Positions 1 to 6,593 of a stretch of 6,975 bases of DNA are shown here, in pieces; the first letter of the stretch is position 1; each line of letters begins with the position of its first letter. Below the pieces are notes generated by a model. The model did not search any database and was not told the DNA's origin. It saw only the letters and a list, made by a program, of their open reading frames with translations. Origin of the DNA: Desulfobacteraceae bacterium (lineage in GTDB: Bacteria; Desulfobacterota; Desulfobacteria; Desulfobacterales; UBA11574). Position numbers and translations under genes: made by a program. Location: positions 1-6,975 of the forward strand of contig DAOVAE010000058.1 of NCBI GenBank assembly GCA_030671225.1, read 5' to 3'.

Positions 1-183
1 TACAGTTAAATAGATATTCTCCAATCATTCAGCATTATGAAATCTAAAAGCTATTAGAATTGTGTATATACGTAATCAAAACCTCATTTGATGATCTATT
101 CCCAAACCCGGTTTTACATCTGATAATTTTTTCTTTAAAAAATCAAGGTTACGATTTTGCTTGGCTGTACGTAACAAGGTCGG
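1..183. other. 3' flank of the J-domain gene, no intact gene
   Basis: This AT-rich stretch follows the TAA stop of the DUF1232/J-domain gene and reaches the left edge. I see no RNA gene or clear terminator hairpin in it. The only structure is that the minus-strand frame of the upstream gene stays open for 35 sense codons after the TAA, ending in TGA at 76-78. That text contains the segment LSDVKPGLGID, discussed as a separate finding. No start codon with a ribosome-binding site supports independent expression. Confidence 0.4.
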
Positions 184-606
184 TTATTTTGGAATCAATT
201 CCCGGTACGCCTCCTGTATCTCTTTAAAACGTTCTTCCGCCATTTTTTTGAACTCCTCTCCTAAATGAAGCACTTTGTCAGGATGGTATTTGTTGGCAAG
301 TTGCTTGTAAGCGTTCTTTATTTCTTCAGGCGATGCATCTCTATCGACATTTAACACCGTGTAAGGGTCCTTTGTTTTCCCTGTTTCTTGGAATCTGGCA
401 TGGCTGTTTTCATAGGACTGACGGCTTTGATTATAAAAGTTTTTGGCTTTAAATTGTTTCTGGCTGAGAGTTTTGAAATACCGCCACAAAAGGCCCAGAA
501 TAATCAGGTCATCGAGCCATCCCCAACCGATAATAAAATCAGGGAGAAGATCATAGGGACTCAAAGCATAAATCAATCCTATAATTATTAACAGAATTTT
601 CATCAT
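184..606 (-). CDS. DUF1232 membrane domain fused to a C-terminal J domain
   Basis: This is a predicted membrane-tethered Hsp70 (DnaK) co-chaperone. Residues 1-45 form a hydrophobic hairpin with the DUF1232 (YkvA-like) signature [11 protein letters not shown] followed by GWLDDLIIL. Residues 46-78 are a polar, charged linker. Residues 80-140 are a J domain: PYTVLNV opens helix [13 protein letters not shown] carries the essential HPD tripeptide at 108-110, and helix III ends in IQEAYREL. In known J proteins HPD contacts the DnaK ATPase domain and stimulates ATP hydrolysis; the DUF1232 part probably places this activity at the inner membrane on the cytoplasmic side. There is no G/F region, zinc finger or substrate-binding domain, so this is a type III J protein rather than DnaJ. 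TTG, ATG and ATG stand in tandem at 609, 606 and 603. AGGG lies 6 bases before the ATG at 606, which I therefore choose. The gene starts 46 bases after the peptidase stop, so co-transcription is possible. Confidence 0.88.
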   Translation of the reverse strand: MMKILLIIIGLIYALSPYDLLPDFIIGWGWLDDLIILGLLWRYFKTLSQKQFKAKNFYNQSRQSYENSHARFQETGKTKDPYTVLNVDRDASPEEIKNAYKQLANKYHPDKVLHLGEEFKKMAEERFKEIQEAYRELIPK

Positions 607-652
607 CAACGGCCCTTATTTCAAGATTATCTATGCAGGTTTTAGGTTTTCA

Positions 653-1573
653 TTAAACGACATTATCTGTATTAGGACAAACTTCATCATCAACGTAACC
701 TTTTTTCTTTATACTCAGTCTGACAAATGCACATACGGTTATCAGAGCCATAAGCGCAAAAAGTATTTCGTAAAGATAGTAGCTCAGATAAGTAAACCAG
801 GTCATTTTATTACCGAGGGAGTCCTGCCATTCACTTTCAAGTTTTTCCAACGGGATCGAAAGCACTTTTGAAAAAGCAACCTCGGTCGTTTCGCCCTGTT
901 TCATTTTTTTTAGGACATTTAAGATCTCACCTTTCCCGAATTGACGGACGAGATAAGAGACAAAACTCTTACTTTGTTCGTAGGCCAACAGGCGAGAGTT
1001 TTCATCGGGAGGAAATATTTGCTGTAAATCTTGGAGGCGGATAAATTCCCTTGAAAAAGCTGCCCGATTTAAGCGCGATCGTTTTTGATCCATAATGATT
1101 TCTCCGATGCCGCCGCTTGCCCATTGGCAAAGTCCCTCATCAAGCCATCGTGGTAAAATTTCGGTCTTGATGTGTTCGTGAAGCAGTATGTGACAGAGCT
1201 CATGCTTCAAAGTGGTTTCAAGACTGAAAGGGTGGGTAATCATCTTGGAGTAGTCGATAACGATCAGATTTCTTTGTGGTACCGCAAAGGCCACCACAAG
1301 GGGATCACCTGCCATCCTTAGAAAGTTGTTCCTGTCTTTTATAAGAATAATCGATGGTGACAAATACAGCTTCCATCCGAAAATAGACCCTAAATTTTCC
1401 TTAACACCCGGGTAAAGATCTGAGACCTGTTTTGCGGCTGATTCAAGGGGGGCCTCAAAAAATACCGATATAGAACCCCTTTGTAGAATTTGAAAATCTT
1501 CCGCATAAGCACATTTGCTGAATGCAAAGAGAAAGATGATGAAGAAAAAAAGTTGTTTTTGTTTTTTAATCAA
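653..1573 (-). CDS. Exported, membrane-anchored zinc metallopeptidase (peptidase MA-like)
   Basis: This is a predicted gluzincin-type metalloprotease acting outside the cytoplasm. Read from TTG at 1573, residues 1-24 are a classical signal peptide: IKKQK, a long hydrophobic core, then the AYA cleavage site before EDF. The zinc site is HELCH at 124-128, with Glu125 as catalytic base, and the probable third ligand is Glu146 in RWLDEG; both motifs are typical of the peptidase MA superfamily (PF13485-like). A single hydrophobic span at about 262-284, followed by KKK, anchors the C-terminus, leaving a short cytoplasmic tail and the catalytic domain in the periplasm. The substrate is unknown. The frame stays open upstream to a GTG at 1693, but those 40 extra codons are translated repeat DNA and would bury the signal peptide. 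AGGA (3 bases from TTG) and AGGG (9 bases) could serve as ribosome-binding sites. The start is the uncertain part; family and topology are well supported. Confidence 0.83.
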   Translation of the reverse strand: MIKKQKQLFFFIIFLFAFSKCAYAEDFQILQRGSISVFFEAPLESAAKQVSDLYPGVKENLGSIFGWKLYLSPSIILIKDRNNFLRMAGDPLVVAFAVPQRNLIVIDYSKMITHPFSLETTLKHELCHILLHEHIKTEILPRWLDEGLCQWASGGIGEIIMDQKRSRLNRAAFSREFIRLQDLQQIFPPDENSRLLAYEQSKSFVSYLVRQFGKGEILNVLKKMKQGETTEVAFSKVLSIPLEKLESEWQDSLGNKMTWFTYLSYYLYEILFALMALITVCAFVRLSIKKKGYVDDEVCPNTDNVV

Positions 1574-1574
1574 A

Positions 1575-1690
1575 TTTCCTAACCCTAACCCGAACAAGCC
1601 CCGCTCCGCAAGCGGCGTCTTCGAAAAGCGGGGCAGGCCGAAATATTGACTTTTTACGAGACTGTCAAACTTGTCACGAAAGCAAGAAAA
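1575..1690. repeat. Structured GC-rich intergenic repeat
   Basis: This block stands out from its AT-rich surroundings. Its core is an exact 8-bp inverted repeat, GCCCCGCT at 1598-1605 and AGCGGGGC at 1627-1634. Nested inside are a CCGC-AA-GCGG hairpin at 1606-1615 and a TTCGAA palindrome at 1620-1625, giving a branched, cloverleaf-like fold on either strand. On the left is the telomere-like run CCTAACCCTAACCCG, and on the right is GACTTTTTACGAGACTGTC. From memory, blocks like this recur between genes in Desulfobacterales, but I cannot test that here. The outer boundaries are estimates. The repeat lies between the 801-residue membrane protein and the peptidase and supplies or borders the peptidase start region. 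Confidence 0.6.
1598..1634. other. Nested inverted repeat, core of the intergenic repeat
   Basis: The outer stem is 8 perfect base pairs (1598-1605 with 1627-1634). An inner 4-bp stem with an AA loop occupies 1606-1615, and a TTCGAA palindrome occupies 1620-1625. In RNA transcribed from the minus strand it would lie just upstream of the peptidase start. It lacks a following U-run, so it is not a canonical intrinsic terminator; it could stabilise or process mRNA between the two genes. Confidence 0.7.
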
Positions 1691-1733
1691 CACAAAGACA
1701 TGAAAACTATAATATTATTTTTAACAAACATTT

Positions 1734-4139
1734 TTATTTGTGTCTATTCATTTTGGTATTGTTGATGAGAAATGCCAGAAGATAAGCCGCGGCAGCACAA
1801 AGTATTATTGTGGGAATTCCTATGCTGAGTGCTATTTGGGCTGATGCAATTGAAGCCAGGACCGAGGCGCACCCGTTTGTTGTCCAGGCATAGGCTCGCT
1901 GGGCCGGATGGTTCAATAAATACCGCATGCCCAGTGGGAAGGGGAGACCCAACAGAAAGCCTGATGGTATGAGGATTAGGAAGGCCAAGATGTAACGTAT
2001 AATTTTAGAACATGCGAGGATTCGATGGACAATAGGATCAAGGCTGAAAAAGATAAACATGAGGACTAAGATAAGGGCTATAAGGACATACCGGAGGCCA
2101 TTAGGCCCTATTCGCTGGGAGCAATAACCCCCAAAGGCTGAGAAAACGAGGATTCCGGTGAGTACGACGGTGAAGCTGATAACCGGATCGCCGAAAATAA
2201 AGATGTATTTTTTAATAAAAAAGAGCTCAACAAACATGAAGCCGGCACCGACCGCCAAAAAGTAAAGAATGTGGGAGGTATAAAGTTTTTGGCCATGTTT
2301 TGGAATTATGAAAAGAGGAAGCACTAAAAGAAAAATTGAGATTACGAGTGCTTCGAGAAAAACGACAGCAACAACAATTTCTCCTGACATAAAGAGGGAA
2401 TAGAATCTGCTTCCCGTAATTTTATAAAGCGCTTTCAATCTATCCCATTTGAGGAACCTGCCGGGGAATGGGCGGCTGTCTGATTGAGGAGCAACGTCAA
2501 GGGGATAGGTTTCAAAGTACGATTTTTCTGTTCCGGATTGGTATGCCTCTGCGAGACGGCTAATTTCAAGGAAATGATACGGTGCATCGAAAATATTGAA
2601 ACGGTTCACCATTTTCTTTGTAATATTCGGGAGGTAGACAAGATCAAAGTTCATGTTTCGGGCGAAGTCTTTTAGTGCGGCAGTATCATTAAGGGGCTTC
2701 ACAGAGACGATAAGGGTGAAGGTACTCCAGTTACGGAGAACAGCGATGTGCTGTTCGGGGTTCTTGAATCCAAGTGATTTCAGACTTTCGTATGCTACGG
2801 CCCAAAGGCGGATCGAGTCTGCCGGCGGGAGCAAAAGTTTTCGTGCGATAATAAGGATACCGTTTTCCGTGAGGTGATTAAGGTATTCTGAGAATGATTC
2901 GGCAGTAAATAGATATTCCTGGGTCAAGGCATCTGAACCGGGAAGCGAACTTCCCCAATTTTCAATATGGATGATGCGAAATCGTTTATCAGATATAGTG
3001 AGAAATGATCGGGGGTTTTTGTTTACCATGGTAACATTATAGTGGCGTTGGACGATCTTGGCGATTTGTGGCTGTTGTTCGACAATGGTGATTTTGCCGG
3101 CACCGGATGCCATGGCACAGGGGATGCCCGATCCGCCGCCGTTTTGGATTAAGAGAATGCTTTCAGGATTCGGAGCTAGAATATATCCGGCATAAGGGAG
3201 AGTGAACCTGGAGAACCGTTCCTCTTTTTGGAGCTGTGGTTTGTAAAGAAAAAAGGGGTTGTCCCCGTCTTTGAAAATTGCCCATTGGTTGGGTAGTATG
3301 CCTTTAAATTTAAGACTTAATCCAGGTGCAAAGCGGATGTAAGGGCTCTGAATACTGTCGAATTCGCCCCTTATGCCGGTGACTGTTTCCGTGACACGGG
3401 TATCGGGAAACTGGAGTATATGGCTGAGGGCTTTATATGGCGAGGGTTTTACTTTGACCATGGCACCGTCTCCCATTGAGACGAGCATGCCTGCAATGAG
3501 AACGACCCCAAGACTGGATGCCTGAAAGGCTAATCGTTTTCTGCGGGAAGCACTTTTTGTTGAATCATGTATTTTGACAGTTTTTGTTCTTTCAAAAGGC
3601 ACTATTATTAAGGGGATGAGGGCTGCAAGGATTATAAGTCTTCCTTCGCCAAGGAAAGGAAGAAAAGGAACTGCGATAATTGCTCCGCATGCCGAGCCTG
3701 CCATACTGGCGAAGTAAACAAGGCCGGTTTTTTCGGGTACAAAAGCGTATGCAAGAGAAACGACGAGACCGGTAAAAAAGAAAGGTAGTGATAGAAGAAG
3801 AAAGGCTGTCAAAAGATAGAATATCTGTACCGGTTCCAGGGGAAGTCTAAAGTAGTCGAGTGGAATTCGATTCAAAACTATAAAAGATGTAATTGCTGTG
3901 ACGGTATAGAGAATAGTGAAAATTTTGACAGGACTGCTTGCAGAAAGCCTTTTTTCCCAGCCTTTTTTGCGCGTATCAATAATGTTTAATAAGGTACCGC
4001 TGGCGGCAAACCCAAAGAGAGCAATGCTGATGACCATAAAGGATAGATGGTTCCACTGGCTGATGGAAAAGACCCTCGTAAGGAGTACTTCAAAGGCAAG
4101 GGCAGAAAGGGATAATAAGAAAACGGCCGTAAATATCAT
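1734..4139 (-). CDS. Polytopic membrane protein with central spermidine-synthase-like domain
   Basis: This 801-residue protein has about seven transmembrane segments in residues 1-222, a soluble middle part (about 225-570) and about seven more segments in 580-801. The middle has the Rossmann-type fold of the SpeE/methyltransferase superfamily: strand plus glycine loop SILLIQNGGGSGIP (327-340), the acidic end of the next strand (VEQQP, Glu354), IIHIENWG (389-396), and QEYLFTAESFSEYL (407-420), which resembles the TEEFY region of polyamine aminopropyltransferases. The Asp of the usual GGGDGG loop is Ser337, and the usual catalytic Asp after the fourth strand is replaced by Glu393, so classical spermidine synthesis is doubtful. 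Such fused proteins are often annotated 'spermidine synthase' or 'SAM-dependent methyltransferase'; the true reaction is unknown. Its ATG overlaps the stop of the upstream methyltransferase gene in ATGA, suggesting translational coupling. It lies in the inner membrane; which side the middle domain faces is not clear from the sequence alone. Confidence 0.85.
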   Translation of the reverse strand: MIFTAVFLLSLSALAFEVLLTRVFSISQWNHLSFMVISIALFGFAASGTLLNIIDTRKKGWEKRLSASSPVKIFTILYTVTAITSFIVLNRIPLDYFRLPLEPVQIFYLLTAFLLLSLPFFFTGLVVSLAYAFVPEKTGLVYFASMAGSACGAIIAVPFLPFLGEGRLIILAALIPLIIVPFERTKTVKIHDSTKSASRRKRLAFQASSLGVVLIAGMLVSMGDGAMVKVKPSPYKALSHILQFPDTRVTETVTGIRGEFDSIQSPYIRFAPGLSLKFKGILPNQWAIFKDGDNPFFLYKPQLQKEERFSRFTLPYAGYILAPNPESILLIQNGGGSGIPCAMASGAGKITIVEQQPQIAKIVQRHYNVTMVNKNPRSFLTISDKRFRIIHIENWGSSLPGSDALTQEYLFTAESFSEYLNHLTENGILIIARKLLLPPADSIRLWAVAYESLKSLGFKNPEQHIAVLRNWSTFTLIVSVKPLNDTAALKDFARNMNFDLVYLPNITKKMVNRFNIFDAPYHFLEISRLAEAYQSGTEKSYFETYPLDVAPQSDSRPFPGRFLKWDRLKALYKITGSRFYSLFMSGEIVVAVVFLEALVISIFLLVLPLFIIPKHGQKLYTSHILYFLAVGAGFMFVELFFIKKYIFIFGDPVISFTVVLTGILVFSAFGGYCSQRIGPNGLRYVLIALILVLMFIFFSLDPIVHRILACSKIIRYILAFLILIPSGFLLGLPFPLGMRYLLNHPAQRAYAWTTNGCASVLASIASAQIALSIGIPTIILCAAAAYLLAFLINNTKMNRHK

Positions 4140-4882
4140 GGATTATCGTCTTTAACAGTTCGGTCTCGATCAAGGGCGCGACCGGTCATGGGAACAAAGA
4201 GAACACCTGTGATTTGTTTGACCGTATAATCATTGCCCTGTTTCGTGATGAGAGTGAGGTTTTGGTAGCTGAAGGGGTTGCCGAGGGGGAGAATGAGTCG
4301 TCCACCCTCTTTAAGTTGTTTTAAAAGTGGCGGTGGAATGTGATCAATGGCAGCGGTCATCATGATGCAATCAAAGGGAGATGCGTCAACCCAACCGAAA
4401 TAGCCGTCGCCGTGGCGGGTCTTTACGTTTGTGTAACCCATTGACCGGAGTACATTGCTTGCATTTTGGTATAGTTTTTTCTTGATTTCAATGGTGTAGA
4501 CCTCTTTGGCGACTTTGGAGAGAATTGCAGCCTGGTAGCCTGAACCGGTTCCGATTTCGAGAATACGTTCGTCTCCTTTAAGATTCAGGCTTTCGGTCAT
4601 CAGGGCAACTATATATGGCTGGGAAATAGTTTGGCCCTGGCCGATGGGAAGGGGGTGGTCCGCGTAAGCCTGGGAAATGAGTTTTTCAGGTACGAAGCTA
4701 TGCCGGGGAACTTGGTTCATGGCATTTAGGACTTTTTTGCCGGATACTCCTCGCATCTGAATCTGTAATAAGACCATTTTTCCCCTGGCCTTCTGGTATT
4801 TGGGAGAATCTGCCGGTGTTTGGGCCATGAGCAGTGTTGGCAAGACGGTAAGAATAAAAAAAGGAAGGAGTATTTTTTTCAT
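4136..4882 (-). CDS. pcm: Exported protein-L-isoaspartate O-methyltransferase
   Basis: This enzyme transfers a methyl group from S-adenosylmethionine to L-isoaspartyl residues formed by ageing of Asn and Asp, starting their repair. Hallmarks are PIGQGQTISQPY (79-90), the substrate-binding loop that defines the family, and LEIGTGSGYQAA (108-119), the SAM loop, followed by the acidic strand end YTIEI (Glu132). RHSFVPE (60-66) is the usual N-terminal family motif. Unlike cytosolic Pcm (about 210 residues), this one begins with MKKILLPFFILTVLPTLLMA, a signal peptide probably cut near residue 20, so it should act in the periplasm. SAM supply there is an open question. The frame extends 7 codons upstream to a TTG at 4903 whose TTGA overlaps the stop of the small upstream frame; no strong Shine-Dalgarno distinguishes the two starts, and I prefer the ATG. 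The gene overlaps the next gene by ATGA. Confidence 0.9.
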   Translation of the reverse strand: MKKILLPFFILTVLPTLLMAQTPADSPKYQKARGKMVLLQIQMRGVSGKKVLNAMNQVPRHSFVPEKLISQAYADHPLPIGQGQTISQPYIVALMTESLNLKGDERILEIGTGSGYQAAILSKVAKEVYTIEIKKKLYQNASNVLRSMGYTNVKTRHGDGYFGWVDASPFDCIMMTAAIDHIPPPLLKQLKEGGRLILPLGNPFSYQNLTLITKQGNDYTVKQITGVLFVPMTGRALDRDRTVKDDNP

Positions 4883-4899
4883 GACAACGTTTTTTCTAT

Positions 4900-4995
4900 T
4901 CAAGAAACATGAAAAACATTGTAGATTATAAAGCCAAGAATTGCCGTCGCTAATACAATAGTGAAAATAAGCTGATCGGTATCAAATCTTTTCAT
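4900..4995 (-). CDS. Possible 31-residue single-span membrane peptide
   Basis: Between lysC and pcm there is a frame that begins with ATG at 4995 and ends with TGA at 4900-4902. The product starts MKRFDTDQ, continues with about 20 hydrophobic residues (LIFTIVLATAILGF and onward) and ends YNVFHVS, which is a clean single transmembrane helix with a charged N-terminus. The ATG lies 12 bases after the lysC stop. A weak GGA lies about 9 bases upstream of the ATG. The stop overlaps an alternative TTG start of pcm as TTGA. Size, hydrophobicity and placement make it a plausible real small protein, but no family is recognised and an open frame this short can occur by chance. Confidence 0.45.
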   Translation of the reverse strand: MKRFDTDQLIFTIVLATAILGFIIYNVFHVS

Positions 4996-5007
4996 GAGAA
5001 ATCCGGA

Positions 5008-6228
5008 TTAATCTTCTTTATCCAATCCAAATGCGGTGTGGAGAACACGAACCGCAAGTTCTGTATATTTTTCTTCAATGACACAGGAAATTCTTATTTC
5101 CGATGTACTGATCATCATTATGTTTATATTTTCCCTGGCCAGAGTGTTAAACATTATTGATGCAACACCGGAATGATTCTTCATTCCCACGCCGACAACA
5201 GACACCTTTGCAATGTTTTTATCGCCCAGAACATCCTCAGCACCGATTTTTCCGGCTACCTTTCGTTCTATTTCCATAGCGGCGGAAAAATCTTCTTTTG
5301 GAACAGTGAATGTAAGGTCGGTTTGACCTTCGGCGCGAGTATTTTGAATGATCATATCGACTACGATACCAGTTTCAGCAATCGGGGAAAAAATTTTAGC
5401 CGCTACTCCCGGCTGATCATGAACTTTTCTAAGGGTTATACGGGCTTGATTCTTATCGTGTGTAACAGCAGAAACGACAAGTTGTTCCATGCCGGAATCT
5501 TCACTAACAACCATGGTTCCCTCCTCTTCACTGAAAGATGATCTTACATGAATAGGTACATTATATTTTTTGGCAAATCCTACCGAACGGATTTGCAGGA
5601 CCTTGGCACCAAGGCTAGCCATGTTGAGCATTTCGTCATATGAAATTGTATTAATCTTTCTTGCTTTCTTGCAGATATTGGGATCGGCGGTATAGATTCC
5701 ATCAACATCGGTATAGATCTCACAGATATCTGCCTTTAAGGCCGAAGCTATCGCCACGGCAGATGTGTCTGATCCTCCTCTCCCCAGAGTCGTAATGTTG
5801 CCATTTATATCACACCCCTGGAATCCAGCCACCACGACGATATTACGTTTTTCGATAAGGTCAATGATAGTTCCGGCCCCGATCTCTAGAATTCGTGCAT
5901 TACCGAAGGTGCAGTCCGTGACCAATTTTGCCTGATGTCCGAGCATGGATATAGCAGGGTAGTTCATGTCTTTTAAGGTTATTGCCAGAAGAGCTGCCGT
6001 TGTCTGTTCACCTGTGGCCAGAAGGACATCGAGTTCACGTTTTTCAGGTGATTCGGCAATCTGAGCTGCCATATCGATCAGTCTGTCGGTAACTCCGGCC
6101 ATGGCTGAAAGAATGACAATCACATCGTTACCCTGGTCATAAGTTTTTCCAACCCGTTTTGCGACATATCGTATCCGCTCAAGATCAGCGACCGATGTGC
6201 CGCCAAATTTTTGTACAATTAAACCCAC
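5008..6228 (-). CDS. lysC: Aspartate kinase
   Basis: Aspartokinase phosphorylates L-aspartate with ATP, the first committed step to lysine, diaminopimelate, threonine and methionine. The product is 406 residues, normal for the monofunctional enzyme. The N-terminal amino-acid kinase domain (1 to about 240) carries VQKFGGTSVAD (5-15), ATGEQ (71-75), TTLGRGGSDTSA (146-157) and YTDVDGIYTADP (172-183), which bind ATP and aspartate. Two ACT domains follow, at about 263-330 and 338-400 (SVVGVGMKNHSGVA opens the second); in this family they bind the feedback inhibitors lysine or threonine. The chosen start is GTG at 6228, because GAGG lies 8 bases upstream and the product then begins MGLIVQKFGG, the usual N-terminus. 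A longer reading from 6303 adds 25 residues unlike the family and is rejected. It heads the gene run that continues with the small peptide and pcm. Confidence 0.96.
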   Translation of the reverse strand: MGLIVQKFGGTSVADLERIRYVAKRVGKTYDQGNDVIVILSAMAGVTDRLIDMAAQIAESPEKRELDVLLATGEQTTAALLAITLKDMNYPAISMLGHQAKLVTDCTFGNARILEIGAGTIIDLIEKRNIVVVAGFQGCDINGNITTLGRGGSDTSAVAIASALKADICEIYTDVDGIYTADPNICKKARKINTISYDEMLNMASLGAKVLQIRSVGFAKKYNVPIHVRSSFSEEEGTMVVSEDSGMEQLVVSAVTHDKNQARITLRKVHDQPGVAAKIFSPIAETGIVVDMIIQNTRAEGQTDLTFTVPKEDFSAAMEIERKVAGKIGAEDVLGDKNIAKVSVVGVGMKNHSGVASIMFNTLARENINIMMISTSEIRISCVIEEKYTELAVRVLHTAFGLDKED

Positions 6229-6236
6229 TTTATAAG

Positions 6237-6240
6237 CCTC
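6237..6240 (-). promoter_or_regulatory. Ribosome-binding site of lysC
   Basis: GAGG on the minus strand stands 8 bases before the GTG at 6228. It decides the start codon in favour of the 406-residue form over the frame extension to 6303. Confidence 0.75.
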
Positions 6241-6304
6241 TAAATTTAATGATAATGATTTGATTAAAAGTTGTTTGATGAACAAAATCGCACTAAAAAG
6301 CAAA

Positions 6305-6333
6305 TATATAGCTTAAAATTGTTCTTCAGTAAA
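6305..6333 (-). promoter_or_regulatory. Candidate sigma-70 promoter for lysC
   Basis: On the minus strand TTTACT (6333-6328) and TATATA (6310-6305) are 17 bases apart, each matching 4 of 6 consensus positions; TATATT shifted by two bases is a closer -10 match but gives a 19-base spacer. The site lies about 75 bases upstream of the lysC GTG. The region is AT-rich, so a chance match is quite possible. The leader is too short for a lysine riboswitch. Confidence 0.35.
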
Positions 6334-6463
6334 GAAATAAAGGGTGACAGATTAAATAAATGGCATTGAACCAGGAGAGATAGCTGCCGATAACCCTTGG
6401 GTTTTCATCAAACCGAAAGTTCCGAACTTGCCGGGCAGTTGAGATCCTCTGTCATGAAATTAT

Positions 6464-6477
6464 TCAACTTAAGTTGA
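6464..6477. repeat. Perfect 14-bp palindrome
   Basis: TCAACTTAAGTTGA is identical to its own reverse complement. It lies about 130 bases upstream of the candidate lysC promoter and covers the stop codon of the radical-SAM-like fragment. It could be a binding site for a dimeric regulator or a scar at the truncation point; nothing else in the window repeats it. Confidence 0.5.
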
Positions 6478-6565
6478 TAATCTGGAAAAATATCCGATTT
6501 ACCCTACACCGGTGTTCACAAAGTTCACATTTCTTAAGGTCCTTAAAAAAATCATGTTCGGTCAT
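6464..6565 (-). pseudogene. Truncated 5' end of a radical SAM-type gene
   Basis: From ATG at 6565 the frame reads 33 codons. The first 24 residues, MTEHDFFKDLKK followed by CELCEHRCRVNR, match the N-terminal CxLCxHRCxVNR cysteine motif of radical SAM proteins of the PflA-activase-like/AmmeMemoRadiSam type, where it precedes a GExGxC segment. Here the similarity stops abruptly after RVNR, and nine unrelated residues lead to TGA. The CxxxCxxC cluster motif and the rest of the enzyme are absent between here and lysC in any frame I checked. I infer a deleted gene that kept only its start. Annotation as a functional small protein is unlikely but not excluded. Confidence 0.5.
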
Positions 6566-6593
6566 CTTATTAATTATCTGTATGCGTTCACAG

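Noticed and set aside
2108..2877. Short open frames inside the 801-residue gene on both strands
   Set aside because: They are out-of-frame shadows of a long gene with clear membrane topology and a recognisable central domain.
6250..6263. Fur-box-like TGATAATGATTTGA between the lysC promoter candidate and its start
   Set aside because: Only the left half matches the Fur consensus, the region is AT-rich, and lysC is not an expected iron-regulated gene.
6229..6303. Upstream extension of lysC to 6303 (25 more residues)
   Set aside because: The extension lies in the leader, has no family similarity, and the GTG at 6228 has a well-placed GAGG.
6392..6403. AACCC-TT-GGGTT hairpin followed by TTTT on the plus strand
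   Set aside because: The stem is short with a 2-base loop, and no plus-strand gene ends nearby, so it is not a credible terminator.
6229..6420. Lysine riboswitch upstream of lysC
   Set aside because: The leader after the candidate promoter is only about 75 bases and lacks the long multi-helix junction such a riboswitch needs.
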